Of a stretch of DNA of 64,000 nucleotides, positions 10,711-23,670 are shown one piece after another; position 1 is the stretch's first letter; each line of letters starts with the position of its first letter. This DNA is from Hemibagrus wyckioides (Eukaryota > Chordata > Actinopteri > Siluriformes > Bagridae). The stretch covers positions 27,329,352 through 27,393,351 of the forward strand of contig NC_080720.1 of the NCBI RefSeq assembly GCF_019097595.1, written 5' to 3'. The position numbers were made by a program, and so were the translations under genes. The notes below the pieces were generated by a model, which worked only from the letters and a program-made list of their open reading frames with translations, ran no database searches and was not told the DNA's origin.

Positions 10711-11238
10711 GCAGCAGGATCAGAGACAGACACATGCACTGATCAGGAAATGGCCATGTCCATGCTGGTGCTGTAATGAAGCATAGATTCCCCATGCAAT
10801 GTTTTCAAGATGACCGTTAATAAAAGCTAGATATTCAGTTTTATATGAGTATATGAAAGTCTGCTGCATTTCTCTTCATCACATTTTTGGCTATTTTTTT
10901 TATTTTCAGGAGGCAGACCGCCTGTGGAAAAAGAAGAATAAACACTGTTCCAGAAACCAGGAAAGATGACAAAAGCTTTAGTCTGAATGTTCAGGGCTGC
11001 CATTACAGTAGTGTTCTTGCTTATACAAGATGTACTTGTTTGATATATAAAATGCAGTTTTTATTTTTTTTGTATAATATTTTTAAAGTATTTGACTCTG
11101 CACTTCTGTTTCTGCCCATTGCAGTAGTTTTATTGCTGCAGTTTTTATAATTCTGTGTTGAGGGCTGTTACTGCTAGTTCTGTCCTATGTTGAAAAAAGA
11201 AAGAAATAAAATAAAGTTTTATTAAAGCAGTGAGTGTT

Positions 11239-11239
<1 letters not shown>

Positions 11240-11273
<34 letters not shown>
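11240..11273. repeat. (GA)n microsatellite, copy 1
   Basis: Perfect GA run. The copy in unit 2 is near 23333-23364. Confidence 0.95.
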
Positions 11274-11276
<3 letters not shown>

Positions 11277-11441
11277 GTTTATTTATATTATAACAATGGC
11301 TTCTTGTCAGAGTCAAGCTCAAAATAAGTCTTTAAATTAGAATTTATTTCTAGACTCTTTATTTTTGTCTGTGTGCTAGAGACAGATCAACATCATTATG
11401 GAGTTGCATGCCATCATAAAGGGTTAAATGCATTGCAAAGT

Positions 11442-11580
11442 GATGTTATTGTTGTGTTGCACGACATGCAGTCTGGTCAGCCTTTCGTTCCAGCGTCCGT
11501 GACCTTCCATGTTTGGCGCCAGAGAATAAGTAGAAGGGATGAGGAGGAAGACAATCAAGTGTAGTCCCTTCTGGTAAGAA
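11442..11580 (+). pseudogene. truncated copy of exon 2, copy 1
   Basis: Repeats the 3' half of exon 2 of the three-exon gene (from TTGTGTTGCACGACATGCAG to the donor TCTG|GTAAGA), followed by about 270 bp of its intron. The part before it matches 1303-1385, so a deletion of about 1.8 kb fused pre-promoter DNA to mid-exon 2 and removed the promoter, exon 1 and the SPSPP repeats. AGTCGAGTAGTCCC has become AATCAAGTGTAGTCCC, which introduces an in-frame stop. It is non-functional as a coding gene. Confidence 0.85.
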
Positions 11581-12609
11581 CCATCAGAGTAATAAATGAA
11601 GTAAAAATGAACCCTTAATAGACATGAATATAGTTTGGTTGAAGGGTGTTTTTTTTTGGTGGGGGTGAGTTTGCAGTGATATAAATGGGTAATGTGACTG
11701 TCTACATTTGCAGCTAAAATGTAAATACAGAGAATGTATGTACTGTTATAGGAAGATTACTGTAATATAACTTGTGTACATACTGAGTGATGTTTTTCTG
11801 CTGTACACAACAGATGCTGTACTATTAAACTAACGGTTTCTGCTTCCTTTTATGTAGTTAAAATCAGACTATTTAGTTGACACATACCTGGAGGACAGAG
11901 GGAGTATCAAGCAATTCTCCCAGCACATCCACAGAGTCTGTAAAAAATGAGTTTTCTGTGACTCAGAATAATGACTTCAATTACAAATAACATTTTCTAT
12001 CATACATTTACAAAAACAGCCAAGGTTATTAACTAGTAGGTAAGATTAGGAGAAATACTGTATCGTGTTGAGAGCTTAAAACGGGTAGCCATGTTTTCTA
12101 GTGCATTAGCATTAAGCTAACTATTAAGTTAAAATCAAGCATTAATAATAAAAGAGAATATTTTACCATCTACTGACTTTAATGTTTTATTCTGCACAAT
12201 ACAATATTTAGCTGCCAAGCTATATAGCCAGGTTTGTTAGCAGTGTAGCTAATGTTAGACCAGTGTGTCCACTCTGCCGGTTAGTGTTTGAACCTGTCTT
12301 AAGCAAGTGAGAAGATTTAATTAATACGTTTAAGGTTTCTTATATGTGTGTCTATTGTAGTATCGTGTCAAACCTCCTGTTATTATGCTAAAGAGTATTT
12401 TAATGAACTGGACAAGTGTATCACTGTACAATCATTAGTATCATAGCATATCGTTATTGTTGCTCAAACGGTAGAGGAGTGCGCTAGCAGCACTAAGCTC
12501 GTGTGTTCAGTTTCATCATGATGAAATGTATAGCTTTAAAGTAATGTCATTCACTTTGTGTTTATTCTTATCTCTGTGTTAATCAGAGTCCTGTATCACT
12601 GCATCCACA

Positions 12610-12843
12610 GGCTCAGGTCAGTCAGATACAGGGTCAGATACAGGCTCAGGTCAGTCTGATACAGGCTCAGATACAGGCTCAGATACAGGTTCAGGTTAAT
12701 CAGATTCAGGGTCAGATACAGGCTCAGGTCAGTCAGATACAGGCTCAGATACAGGCTCAGATACAGGCTCAGATACAGGCTCAGATACAGGCTCAGGTTA
12801 GTCAGATACAGGCTCAGGTCAGTCAGATTCAGGGTCAGGGGCA
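12610..12843. repeat. short minisatellite, copy 2
   Basis: Identical in structure to the array at 528-761, located in tandem unit 2. Confidence 0.93.
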
Positions 12844-13189
12844 ACAGGATCAGAGACAGACACATGCACTGATCAAGTCCATGCTGGTGCTGTAATGAAG
12901 CATAGATTCCCCATGCAATGTTTTCAAGATGACCGCTAAAAAAAGCTAGATATTCAGTTTTATATTAGTATATGAAAGTCTGCTGCATTTCTCTTCATCA
13001 CATTTTGGCTCTTTCCCCGATATATTCAGGAGGCAGACCGCCTGTGGAAAAAGAAGAATAAACACTGTTCCAGAAACCAGGAAAGATAAAAGCTTTAGTC
13101 TGAATGTTGAAATTATATAAATTAAAATGATAAAAACTGCAGCAATAAAACTACTGCAATGGGCAGAAACAGAAGTGCAGAGTCAAGTA

Positions 13190-13387
13190 CACTGAACAAA
13201 ATGATAAACGCAACACTTTCGTTTTTGCCCCCATTTTTCATGAGCTGAACTCAAAGATGTAAGACTTTTTCTATGAACACAAAAGGCCTATTTCTCTCAA
13301 ATTTTGTTGACAAATCTGTCTAAATCTGCGTTAGTGAGCCCTTCTCCTTTGCCGAGATAATTCATCCACCTCACAGATGTGGCAGAT
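13190..13387. mobile_element. Tc1/mariner-like terminal fragment, copy 2
   Basis: Same fragment as at 1108-1305, in tandem unit 2. Confidence 0.6.
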
Positions 13388-13849
13388 CAACATCATTATG
13401 GAGTTGCATGCCACCATAAAAGGTGCAGAAGGATTTAGGGTTAAATGCATTGCAAAGTGATGTTATGAAGGTAATTAAAACACATTTATTCCACAATTTG
13501 CTGCACATAGTTTATAACTAATAAATACAGGTCTCATCCAAAGTCTCAGGATGTGGAGTTTGGGTCAGTGTGTGTCCTAAACTGTGCCTGTGGTCACAGC
13601 ATCTACTCAGTCTCTGTAAGCACAACCCCAGTACTCTGCTCCTCTAGGAAGAAAGCAATGTCATCCACACCTACACAAACTGGAACATGTCAGAAGCATT
13701 TTAGACATATTACACCTGATTCCTTGGACAATTAAGGCATCTAACTAACGTATACATTGCTATCGATTACATGTCGCGGTGTGTAATCGCCCATCTTCTC
13801 ACTTGCTTAAGACAGGTTCAAACACTAACCGACAGAGTCGCGCGTCAGG

Positions 13850-13939
13850 GACGTCACTTTACTGATTGACTGATTGGAGAGTAGGTTGAGAAGCAGTGGA
13901 CCAATGGGGACTTTTATCCCGCCCCTAAACTGCATAAAA
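13850..13939 (+). promoter_or_regulatory. promoter of three-exon gene, copy 2
   Basis: Same CRE-like, CCAAT, GC-box and CATAAAA arrangement as copy 1, unchanged. Confidence 0.7.
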
Positions 13940-14104
13940 CCCTACGCGTGTTTTGAAAAGTGTTTGGAGTTGGAGTTGAAGTTGAAGGTCGCAAGACTTG
14001 AAGACTAGTTTCTGATTCCTGCTACAGCACGACTGTATATCTCTTTCATTCCTGCAACACTTTGGCGATTGGATTCCTTCATCGACTCTGCACCACCAGG
14101 GAGG

Positions 14105-15935
14105 ATGAACTTCAGAGGAGAAGACGCGCTACAGCGGCAGGAGGACGCGGACCCTCAGCCCGGATGGACCGGACTATACGACCCCTGGACCGGTGAGTTA
14201 CTGACTTTTTACCTTTTCCGTAAAGTAACAAGTGCTTTAGTGAGCAAAACTGTGTTAAAAACAGCACTAAACAGGCGGAAACGCCATTAGGAATATCGTT
14301 TTGTATGGTTCGACAGTTTTGGGGGAAAAAAGCGATCTGTTCGTTGTTATTTGGCTAATCGTTTTGTTGACATGATGATTATCCTAAGGTTTGTGGGTAT
14401 AAAGTGGTCTAAAATGGATAAAGTTGGACCTTTTTTAAGCCAAATAACTGGCAAAATTAGCAGGTTTACTGAAGTCGAGCTGGAGGAGGAGAAATATTAG
14501 CGAAGATTAGCTAGGCGGCTAGTTAGCATAGCTACTGTGGCTAAATAATTGTTTCCCAGTGTTCCGAGTCCACAAAAGTGATGAGAAACCTCGGAGTAAA
14601 CACTGATAAAGTAAAAAAAACTAACCCTTAATAGACATTAATCTAGTTTAATCTGAAAGTTTTTGTCGCGGGTGAGTTAGCAGTGAGAGAAGTTGGTCAT
14701 GTGACTGTGTAGATTTGCAGCTAAAACGTAAATGGAGAGAATGTATGTAGAGTTATAGGAGGATTACTGTAATATAACTTGTGTACATACTGAGTGATGT
14801 TTTTCTGCTGTACTATTAAACTAAAGGTTTGTGCTTCCTATTGTGAGTTGTGCAGCTGTTTCTCATTTGTCTTTTGACACAGGGAGACTAGGGGAACAAA
14901 CACGTCAAGACGAGCTGAACTACAGCGAGCAGAGTGACTCTGAGGATGAGGAAATTGTGTTTATTCTGCAGCAGGATGTGCAAGATGGAGGTGATGAGAA
15001 TGAGGTCACTGTGAGGAGCTCCTCCCCTGTTAGGAGCCCATCCCCACCTGCATGGAGCCCATCCCCACCCATGAGGGTCCTGTTACCTGTATGGGACCTA
15101 TCACCAGCAAGGAGCCCATCCCCAACCATCAGGAACCCATCCCCACCTGCATGGAGCCCATCCCCACCCATGAGGGTCCTGTTACCTGTATGGGACCTAT
15201 CACCAGCAAGGAGCCCATCCCCACCTATTAGAAACCCATCCCCACCTATTAGAAACCCATCCCCACCTATTAGAAACCCATCCCCTTTAAGGACCCCAAT
15301 CCCTATAGTACGTCCCACGCCATCCTACGCCATCCCACCCCTTCCCATTGTTGTGTTGCACGACATGCAGTCTGGTCAGCCTTTCGTTCCAGCGTCCGTG
15401 ACCTTCCATGTTTGGCGCCAGAGAATAAGTAGAAGGGATGAGGAGGAAGACAGTCGAGTAGTCCCTTCTGGTAAGAACCATCAGAGTAATAAAGGAAGTA
15501 AAAATGAACCCTTAATAGACATGAATATGGTTTGGTTGAAGGGTGGTGGGTTTTTTATTTTGGTGGGGGGGTGAGTTTGCAGTGATATAAATGGGTAATG
15601 TGACTGTCTACATTTTCAGCTAAAATGTAAATACAGAGAATGTATGTACTGTTATAGGAAGATTACATACTGAGTGATGTTTTTCTGCTGTACTATTAAA
15701 CTAACGGTTTCTGCTTCCTTTTATGAGTTGTGCAGATGTTTCTCATTACGTTTGCTACGTTCCAGCATATCCTGTTCTAGACCAGGGGAAGAGGTGGAGG
15801 GAGGAAGAGGAAGACGATGAATTCTTCCCTTCTAGTAGACGACAGCGTGTGGAACCTGAGTGGGAGATGCAGGTAGTCACAAGGCCCCTCCAATTACCAG
15901 TTGAAGTGATTCCTGCACTAAGCAGTGATCTTTGA
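14105..15935 (+). CDS. unrecognised Ser/Pro-repeat acidic protein, copy 2 (long form)
   Basis: Exons 14105-14192, 14883-15470 and 15766-15935, about 281 residues, with the same start, splice sites and stop as copy 1. Exon 2 is 99 bp longer. It holds a second block containing NPSPPAWSPSPPMR and LLPVWDLSPAR, so the protein has 33 extra residues and the frame is kept. A synonymous change (GAGCTC to GAGCTG) precedes it. Keeping the frame through a repeat expansion fits a translated gene but does not prove it. Confidence 0.62.
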
Positions 15936-16502
15936 GCAAACCCCAAAGATCACCCCGTACTCATCATGTGGTAAGTATCAGTGGTAGGTATCTGGGGTAA
16001 GTATTTGACCTCTAGTCTTTAGCTTTAGTCTGGTTTTATTTTTCTTACTTTTCTTAGTCTAAATTTGTAGTGAATTTCACTTCCAGACTCCAGCAGTAGT
16101 AGCGTTAAACCATTTTCATGACGGACTGAATTTTGGTAAGATAATAGTAGTAGTTATCGCAATTATGTTAGTTTATAATTGTCTGGTTAGTGTTTAATGT
16201 ATAGGCTTGTTACTTTAGTATGTTGTATATTTAGGAAATATGAATTAGTATTTATTATAGAACTTATAATTAACCAGTTTTCTGTTCATATATGTGTAGG
16301 TTATGCATATTGCTGCAAATATTTATGCTGTTGTAAATATGTATATATTAAGTATTTAAGATTTAGGATTTTAAGATTAAGTTGTACAGAAGTAGTGCAC
16401 TCCCACCCCCAAATGCCCCTAACCCCTGTTTAAAAATATATCTTAAATATAAAAAAATAAATGTAGTTTGTAATAAGTTCATGTTTGCTCTCATTAATAA
16501 GC

Positions 16503-16508
16503 AATAAA
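16503..16508 (+). terminator. poly(A) signal of three-exon gene, copy 2
   Basis: Same AATAAA and GT-rich downstream element as in copy 1. Confidence 0.55.
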
Positions 16509-18352
16509 AGTTCTTTATTTTTCTTCAACACTCATGTGTCAAGTGTCTCTTATAACACACTATAAGCATTTCTCATTGCTTTCACATATAATTACAATGT
16601 AGAAATAAACCTTTCTCCCATTAGCAAATACATTCCTGCCAACAGTCTGAACATGTTAAATCTGTATAATTAATAATCTGCTGTTGCCGTAATGCCTCAT
16701 AAACTGATAATGGGTTAATCTTAAGGTGGAATTTTACTATTACGTGTTTAACTTCGATCTCACAAGCGACTTTACTGAGTTTACTGATGAGACCCATAAA
16801 CTAATGCAGTGTGAGGAAGAAACATCCACTCTGAATATGGAGGAAAAGCTATCAGAGAGAGACAGGAGGGTTTTGATTCCTTTCTGTTTATACATTGTAA
16901 GAAAGTTTCCTTCATTTATGGTATAATAACCTGTACTGTTAAAGAACAATATTGCTTAATTCTATATCGGCATTTTTCTAGAGCTACAGACATTTCACTG
17001 TGAAATACTGACAAAAACCTGTAAAAGTATTTTCTTCTCATAAACAATCATTTCAAAAAAACCAACTTGCTAAAGTGGCATTAAATATAGTTGTCAAGGC
17101 AGGGGTGTGTTAAAGGCAGAGAGAGAGTAGCCCGTGTGTGTAAAAGTGTCACCATAATAGTGTCACAATACACAATCAAATACAAAAAGGTGAGCCTGGA
17201 GAAGAAGAATGTTGTTGGCAGTGGACAACTTTCTTTAGAAAAATGCCACTGGGTGGAAGTTTTCTCCAAAATCCATAGAGGATGGCCCCTGGTCCTGTTG
17301 CGGAGGTGTCCATGATGAAGAACATCAGAGTGTCTTAGGATGGGGCCAAGGTGAGGAGTTCAAATGCTATTTTTTAGCTTTATAAACCTGATGAGAGAAA
17401 ATGATCTCCAAACAAAGCTGATATAAAGTACCTCTGACATTTCTAAAAATCCCTCAAATGAAATAAAATAACGACTCGCACGTGATTCCTAGTCATTCAT
17501 TAAATACAAAACATTAAGTGTGACACTTTTTAAAATCCCTACATCTGTTGAAAAAAAAATGCTGTTGACTTTTACCTGCTGATATTTAGTAGGTTGTTTT
17601 AAAAGATTTTATAGTACTATACACATGTATGAAGAGCCATACCTTAGGTTTTGCAGTCCCTGCTTTGGCTGTTTGTTGCATAGAAACTACAGCAATGTAT
17701 TGGTGTAAGATGAGTCAAAGTCAATAGTTTTTTTACAGTATGACACAGATCACAAGATGAGCTAATAACAGTGCTCCAGTCCTGTGAAAGTCAAGTTTAA
17801 TCTATAAGGCATTTATTCTTTGACACTGAACTTTTTCACTTTTTCTGTTCATGTATTTCAGTTCCATCAGTGACCACTGTAAATACTTGAATGTGGAAGG
17901 GGATAGTTGTAAGATTTTATGTTTATTGAATGATTCCAGGGTGAAGATGAAAATACATGAAGTGATGGAACTTCTGTGTACAGTTAACTCTCAGCATTCA
18001 GACATTAATATAAATCGTGACCACAGATATCCTGAGAGACATATCTCAAAGATATTCAAGTACGTGTGACCTCTGTTTTTCCTCAGATTGCAATTTTCAG
18101 CTTCCATTCTTCTGGTTTTACATACAGTATAACCCATTTGAAGTGTTGAAGTACTGATTGAGTGTTTTATTAGTCTTTAGGTAGTCTTACATGATTCCAG
18201 TTGATAGATTTATAGTTCTTTTTAGGACAGAGGCACCAGCAGGCACAGTCTGTAAAGGCATCTGTACATATTGTGAGGAAATATTGTTTTTACAGGAGAC
18301 TGCGAGCCAGGCCAAAACTGGGATGTCTGCCTTTACATGCACACGAATATAA

Positions 18353-18668
18353 TACAGTGTTGGCCTGCCCTTTCAGCTATAACAGCTTCAACTATTCTGG
18401 GAAGGCTTTTTAGCCTTGTGTTTATGGGAATTTCTGACCATTCCTCAAGGTGCGCATTTGTGAGGTCCGGCACTGATGTTCGACGAAAAGGTCTGGGTCA
18501 CAGGCTCCGCTCTAATTCGTCCCAGTGCAGGCCAGTCACGTTCCTCCGCACCAAACTCGCTCATCCATGTCTTTACGGACCTTGCTTTGTGCACTTTGTG
18601 TAAGGGGCCAAGCCCAGCTCCTGAAAAACAACACCTGAATTCAGTGATTTGGAAGGGTGTCCCAAAAC
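18353..18668. mobile_element. transposon remnant with internal deletion, copy 2
   Basis: Same element and same 93-bp deletion as copy 1, in unit 2. Confidence 0.75.
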
Positions 18669-18781
18669 CCTTGGTCGACTTTGGGTAGCAGGCTTACTAT
18701 CGATAGCTAGTAAAATACACCTAGCTGGCTGTAGAATGATCTTCCTCAAACTCTTTACGTTTACTTAGGGCTGCTACTAAT

Positions 18782-19168
18782 ACTATTGGACATCGGGAGC
18801 ACCGGGACATTTCCCGGTGGCCTGACGATTGTTCTGGCCTGCCGCCGCTAGGAATGAATTGACGGACCTCTCCATCTACGAATCGGGAAATCGCGGAGTG
18901 AAAATGACATCACGTGACCCAATGTCAGCGAAGCACTGCCTGATTGGCTATTTCCAGAGGCAGGTAATAGGTGTGCTGGACTTGAAGCGGTGCTGCGCGG
19001 ACCGATCGGTATATGAGGTTAAAGTACCGCGAGAGTGACTTAAGAGTGTGCGCTCGAATATGTGCCAGAATCACTCTCGCGATACTTTGGTGTCTTCATT
19101 TGACAGACGGACACTTTCATGCAAAGCAAATTACAATAGATAAAATCAAAGCAACAAACGAGCAACAT
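18782..19168 (+). promoter_or_regulatory. GC-rich promoter-like segment with palindromes, copy 2
   Basis: Same segment and palindromes as copy 1, in unit 2. Confidence 0.4.
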
Positions 19169-21593
19169 GTAAGTGCTGTGCTGTGACAAGTCTCGTTTAT
19201 TCTAACGCAGTACATGTAGCAACGACAAACTAGCACACTGTTTTAGAGATGGGGATAGAGTATTTTCTAGTGCCAAATTTCACCGGAGATTTCTTTTTTT
19301 TATCAAGTTTAAGCTAAGCAAAACTAACATACAGGCTATACTCTTAGAACAATCTGTGCTTTTATGATTTATGAGATCATCAATGGTAGGGCTGTAATCA
19401 TGGGGACATATAGTTGATGGCTGCACAAGTAATATAAGTATATATTATTGAATGTGTTTATTTCATATTGCAGAGCAACTAGATGTGGAGAGAGAGATTC
19501 AGGGAAAGATGAAAAAGACAGTGAAAGCCTTGATAATCCATTTGATTATTTTGCCCATCCTCAGTCCAAGGATTTTGATTTATTTACTAGTGCTAGTACT
19601 AGTTTACTCTTACTGGTCTGTTCTTATGCCATTGAGTGAACATTGTTATCTGTTATTTAGACTGTCATAGCTTTTGTTAAGTTTGTGTTTCTGATACTTT
19701 TGATATACTGTACTTGATCACTGGAAATACATAAAATATATGGTTCAATATTTAAACGTGCATCTGTGTAAAAGTGTAAACCAATTTTATATTTGTCTGT
19801 GGTGTGGTAATATAGATGGTGTATTCCTAGTGAGTTTTTGAGGGTTCATTTAGGCTTATTTATTCATTTTTAATTGGTCTGGTAGTCTACCTGTTACATC
19901 AACTAATAGGGTTAGCCTACAAGATTAGCAGTCTGGTGGATTACATGAACAGGGTGGCGGTGACGGCGGCAGCAGCAAAGGTGGCCTGGGTTGGAGTCAA
20001 ATTCCCGGCCTGGATTATTGTCCTAGTCCGCCACTGGGATTGACAGAACACAACGAAAGCATGGAAACCTAGAACGTGACAGTCCCTGAACAAACAACAA
20101 ACAAGCGGTGGGGTATACACAAACAAAAAAAGCAGCCTTTGATGAATCACCTGCCAGCACCCCCTCTGGTGGTCAGGCAGGGAACTGTCCCAGTAGTTCC
20201 TGAGAGTGTGTATGGTAAACATGAACAAGGTTGATTAATTACTCAGCTATTATTTTTCATTCCAAGATTAAGTATTGGTAATTATACATATAGAATTTTT
20301 AGTCCTCTCATCCAATATTCCATTATAGAAAGCACCATCACAGTTGGCAAATTCACGTCGTTCATACCAATCGTTCAATATTACTGAATCAGTTACACTC
20401 TTAATAAATGTTGCTGCCAGTTTCCTGTTTTAAAAATGTGACATATCCAGTCATATGAAACAAAATCACAATAAATTTCAAACGCAGGAATAAATCATCA
20501 GGAACATAAGAAGATTTAGAAGCAATATATGTAATGTTAAACCAGAAATTGTAATTCATGTGGATTTGTTGTGTGTTTATATTGTTCATATTTTTACATA
20601 CTAGAAAGTCAGGAAGTGTCCCGGAAGTGAAATGTCAGAGGTCACACTGGCATTCTGGAGATGCTCTCTTCTGCTGAAGAGGAGGTGTAGTGTCCTGGGT
20701 TTAAGGGAGAGGGTTCTCTGTATACCTGGACTACTGGAGCTTAATGAATTATGGGCTACTTCTGGTTTAAATTATAGGTTGTATTTGGATATGGTGACTT
20801 ACGTCCAAACATTACATCAGTATAACTCAGGGAAAGATACTGCTTAAGCTGTTTCTCTGTATATTCTGGCATATTTTCTCCAAGGTTGCCTGATTTTTCT
20901 TCAGTTGACACATCAGAGCCAGACGTGTGTCCACCTCGGGCAGTTTAATTCTACCTAAATTGACTTGTTTTGCTGTCCTAACAGTAGATGCCTTTCCATT
21001 AATTCTATCTGCACTCCAGTGTCAGGTTAGTATCATGAAACCATGAAGAAAAAAGAATTTATGAACCTCAGATGATGTCTTCAAAATGTTAATTATGAAT
21101 TAATTCCACTTTTATCAAAGAAATACAACACACTACCAAACTCGCTCATCCATGTCTTTCTGGACCTTGCTTTGTGCACTGTTTGTGCAGTCATGTTGGA
21201 ACAGGAAGGGGTCATCCCCAAACAGTGGTGTAATGTAACAAAGTAGAATTACTTCGTTACAGTACTTCAGTATTTTTTGAGAGTTTTTGTACTTTACTTG
21301 AGTTTTTATATTTCTGTCAACTTTTACTTCACTACTTTTTTGAAACAAATTCTATACTTTTACTCCGATACATTTGCTTTTCGGCATCTTCGTTAGCATA
21401 TCGTTATTGTTGCTCAAACAGTAGAGTAGTGCGCTAGCAGCACTAAGCTCATGTGTTCAGTTTCATCATGATGAAATGTATAGCTTTAAAGTAAAATAAA
21501 GTAATGTTAAAGTAATGTAATTCACTTTGGGTTTACTCTTATCTCTGTGTTAACCCAGACTCTTAATCAGAGTCCTGTATCACTGTGTCCACA

Positions 21594-22802
21594 GGCTCAG
21601 GTCAGTCAGATACAGGCTCAGATACAGGCTCAGGTCAGTCAGATACAGGCTCAGATACAGGCTCAGTTCAGTCAGATACAGGCTCAGATACAGGCTCAGT
21701 TCAGTCAGATACAGGCTCAGATACAGGGTCAGGGTCAGTCAGATACAGGGACAGACACAGGCTCAGGTCACTCAGATACAGGGTCAGTTCAGTCAGATAC
21801 AGGGTCAGGGTCAGTCAGATACAGGGACAGACACAGGCTCAGATACAGGCTCAGGTCACTCAGATACAGGGTCAGTTCAGTCAGATACAGGGTCAGGGTC
21901 AGTCAGATACAGGGACAGACACAGGCTCAGATACAGGCTCAGGTCACTCAGATACAGGGTCAGTTCACTCAGATACAGGGTCAGTTCAGTCAGATACAGG
22001 GTCAGGGTCAGTCAGATACAGGGACAGACACAGGCTCAGACACAGGCTCAGGTCACTCAGATACAGGGTCAGTTCAGTCAGATACAGGGACACACACAGG
22101 CTCAGATACAGGCTCAGGTCAGTCAAATACAGGCTCAGTTCAGTCAGATACAGGGTCAGGTCAGTCAGATACAGGGTCAGATACAGGCTCAGGTCAGTCA
22201 GATACAGGCTCAGGTCATTCAGATACAGGGTCAGGGTCAGTCAGATACAGGGACAGATACAGGCTCAGGTTAGTCAGATACAGGCTCAGGTCAGTCAGAT
22301 ACAGGCTCAGATACAGGCTCAGATACAGGCTCAGGTTAGTCAGATACAGGCTCAGGTCAGTCAGATACAGGCTCAGATACAGGCTCAAGTCAGTCAGATA
22401 CAAGGTCAGGGTGAGTCAGAGACAGGCTCAGGTCAGTCAGATACAGGCTTAGATACAGGCCCAGGTCATTCAGATACAGGCTCAGATACAGGCTCAGGTC
22501 AGTCAGATACAGGCTCAGGTCATTCAGATACAGGCTCAGATACAGGCTTAGGTTAGTCAGATACAGGGTCAGATACAGGCTCAGGTCATTCAGATACAGG
22601 CTCAGGTCAGTCAGATACAGGCTCAGGTCATTCAGATACAGGCTCAGATACAGGCTTAGGTTAGTCAGATACAGGGTCAGACACAGGCTCAGATACAGGC
22701 TCAGGTCAGTCAGATACAGGCTCAGGTCAGTCAGATACAGGCTCAGGTCAGTCAGAAACAGGCTCAGATACAGGCTCAGGTCAGTCAGATACAGGGTCAG
22801 GG
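21594..22802. repeat. long minisatellite, copy 2
   Basis: Same array as 9413-10710 but about 90 bp shorter through loss of modules, including near the GGGACACACACAGG variant. This shows length polymorphism between otherwise near-identical units. Confidence 0.95.
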
Positions 22803-23330
22803 GCAGCAGGATCAGAGACAGACACATGCACTGATCAGGAAATGGCCATGTCCATGCTGGTGCTGTAATGAAGCATAGATTCCCCATGCAATGTTTTCAA
22901 GATGACCGTTAATAAAAGCTAGATATTCAGTTTTATATGAGTATATGAAAGTCTGCTGCATTTCTCTTCATCACATTTTTGGCTATTTTTTTTATTTTCA
23001 GGAGGCAGACCGCCTGTGGAAAAAGAAGAATAAACACTGTTCCAGAAACCAGGAAAGATGACAAAAGCTTTAGTCTGAATGTTCAGGGCTGCCATTACAG
23101 TAGTGTTCTTGCTTATACAAGATGTACTTGTTTGATATATAAAATGCAGTTTTTATTTTTTTTGTATAATATTTTTAAAGTATTTGACTCTGCACTTCTG
23201 TTTCTGCCCATTGCAGTAGTTTTATTGCTGCAGTTTTTATAATTCTGTGTTGAGGGCTGTTACTGCTAGTTCTGTCCTATGTTGAAAAAAGAAAGAAATA
23301 AAATAAAGTTTTATTAAAGCAGTGAGTGTT

Positions 23331-23366
<36 letters not shown>

Positions 23367-23531
23367 GTTTATTTATATTATAACAATGGCTTCTTGTCAG
23401 AGTCAAGCTCAAAATAAGTCTTTAAATTAGAATTTATTTCTAGACTCTTTATTTTTGTCTGTGTGCTAGAGACAGATCAACATCATTATGGAGTTGCATG
23501 CCATCATAAAGGGTTAAATGCATTGCAAAGT

Positions 23532-23670
23532 GATGTTATTGTTGTGTTGCACGACATGCAGTCTGGTCAGCCTTTCGTTCCAGCGTCCGTGACCTTCCAT
23601 GTTTGGCGCCAGAGAATAAGTAGAAGGGATGAGGAGGAAGACAATCAAGTGTAGTCCCTTCTGGTAAGAA
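23532..23670 (+). pseudogene. truncated copy of exon 2, copy 2
   Basis: Same truncated gene copy with the same stop, in tandem unit 2. Confidence 0.85.

Larger units (their letters stand above)
1..12082 (+). repeat. 12.09-kb tandem unit, copy 1
   Basis: First complete copy of a long tandem repeat. The sequence starting GGGTAGCCATG at position 1 recurs at 12083 and 24174, followed each time by almost identical DNA. The left edge of the array is not seen, because the window opens at this point. The unit holds a short minisatellite, a Tc1-type terminal fragment, a three-exon gene, a transposon remnant with a 93-bp deletion, a GC-rich promoter-like segment, a long minisatellite and a truncated gene copy. 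Confidence 0.97.

Noticed and set aside
10298..10795. 165-codon minus-strand frame with LSLYLTD repeats
   Set aside because: It has an ATG, but it is the antisense reading of the same minisatellite, with no splice or promoter support.
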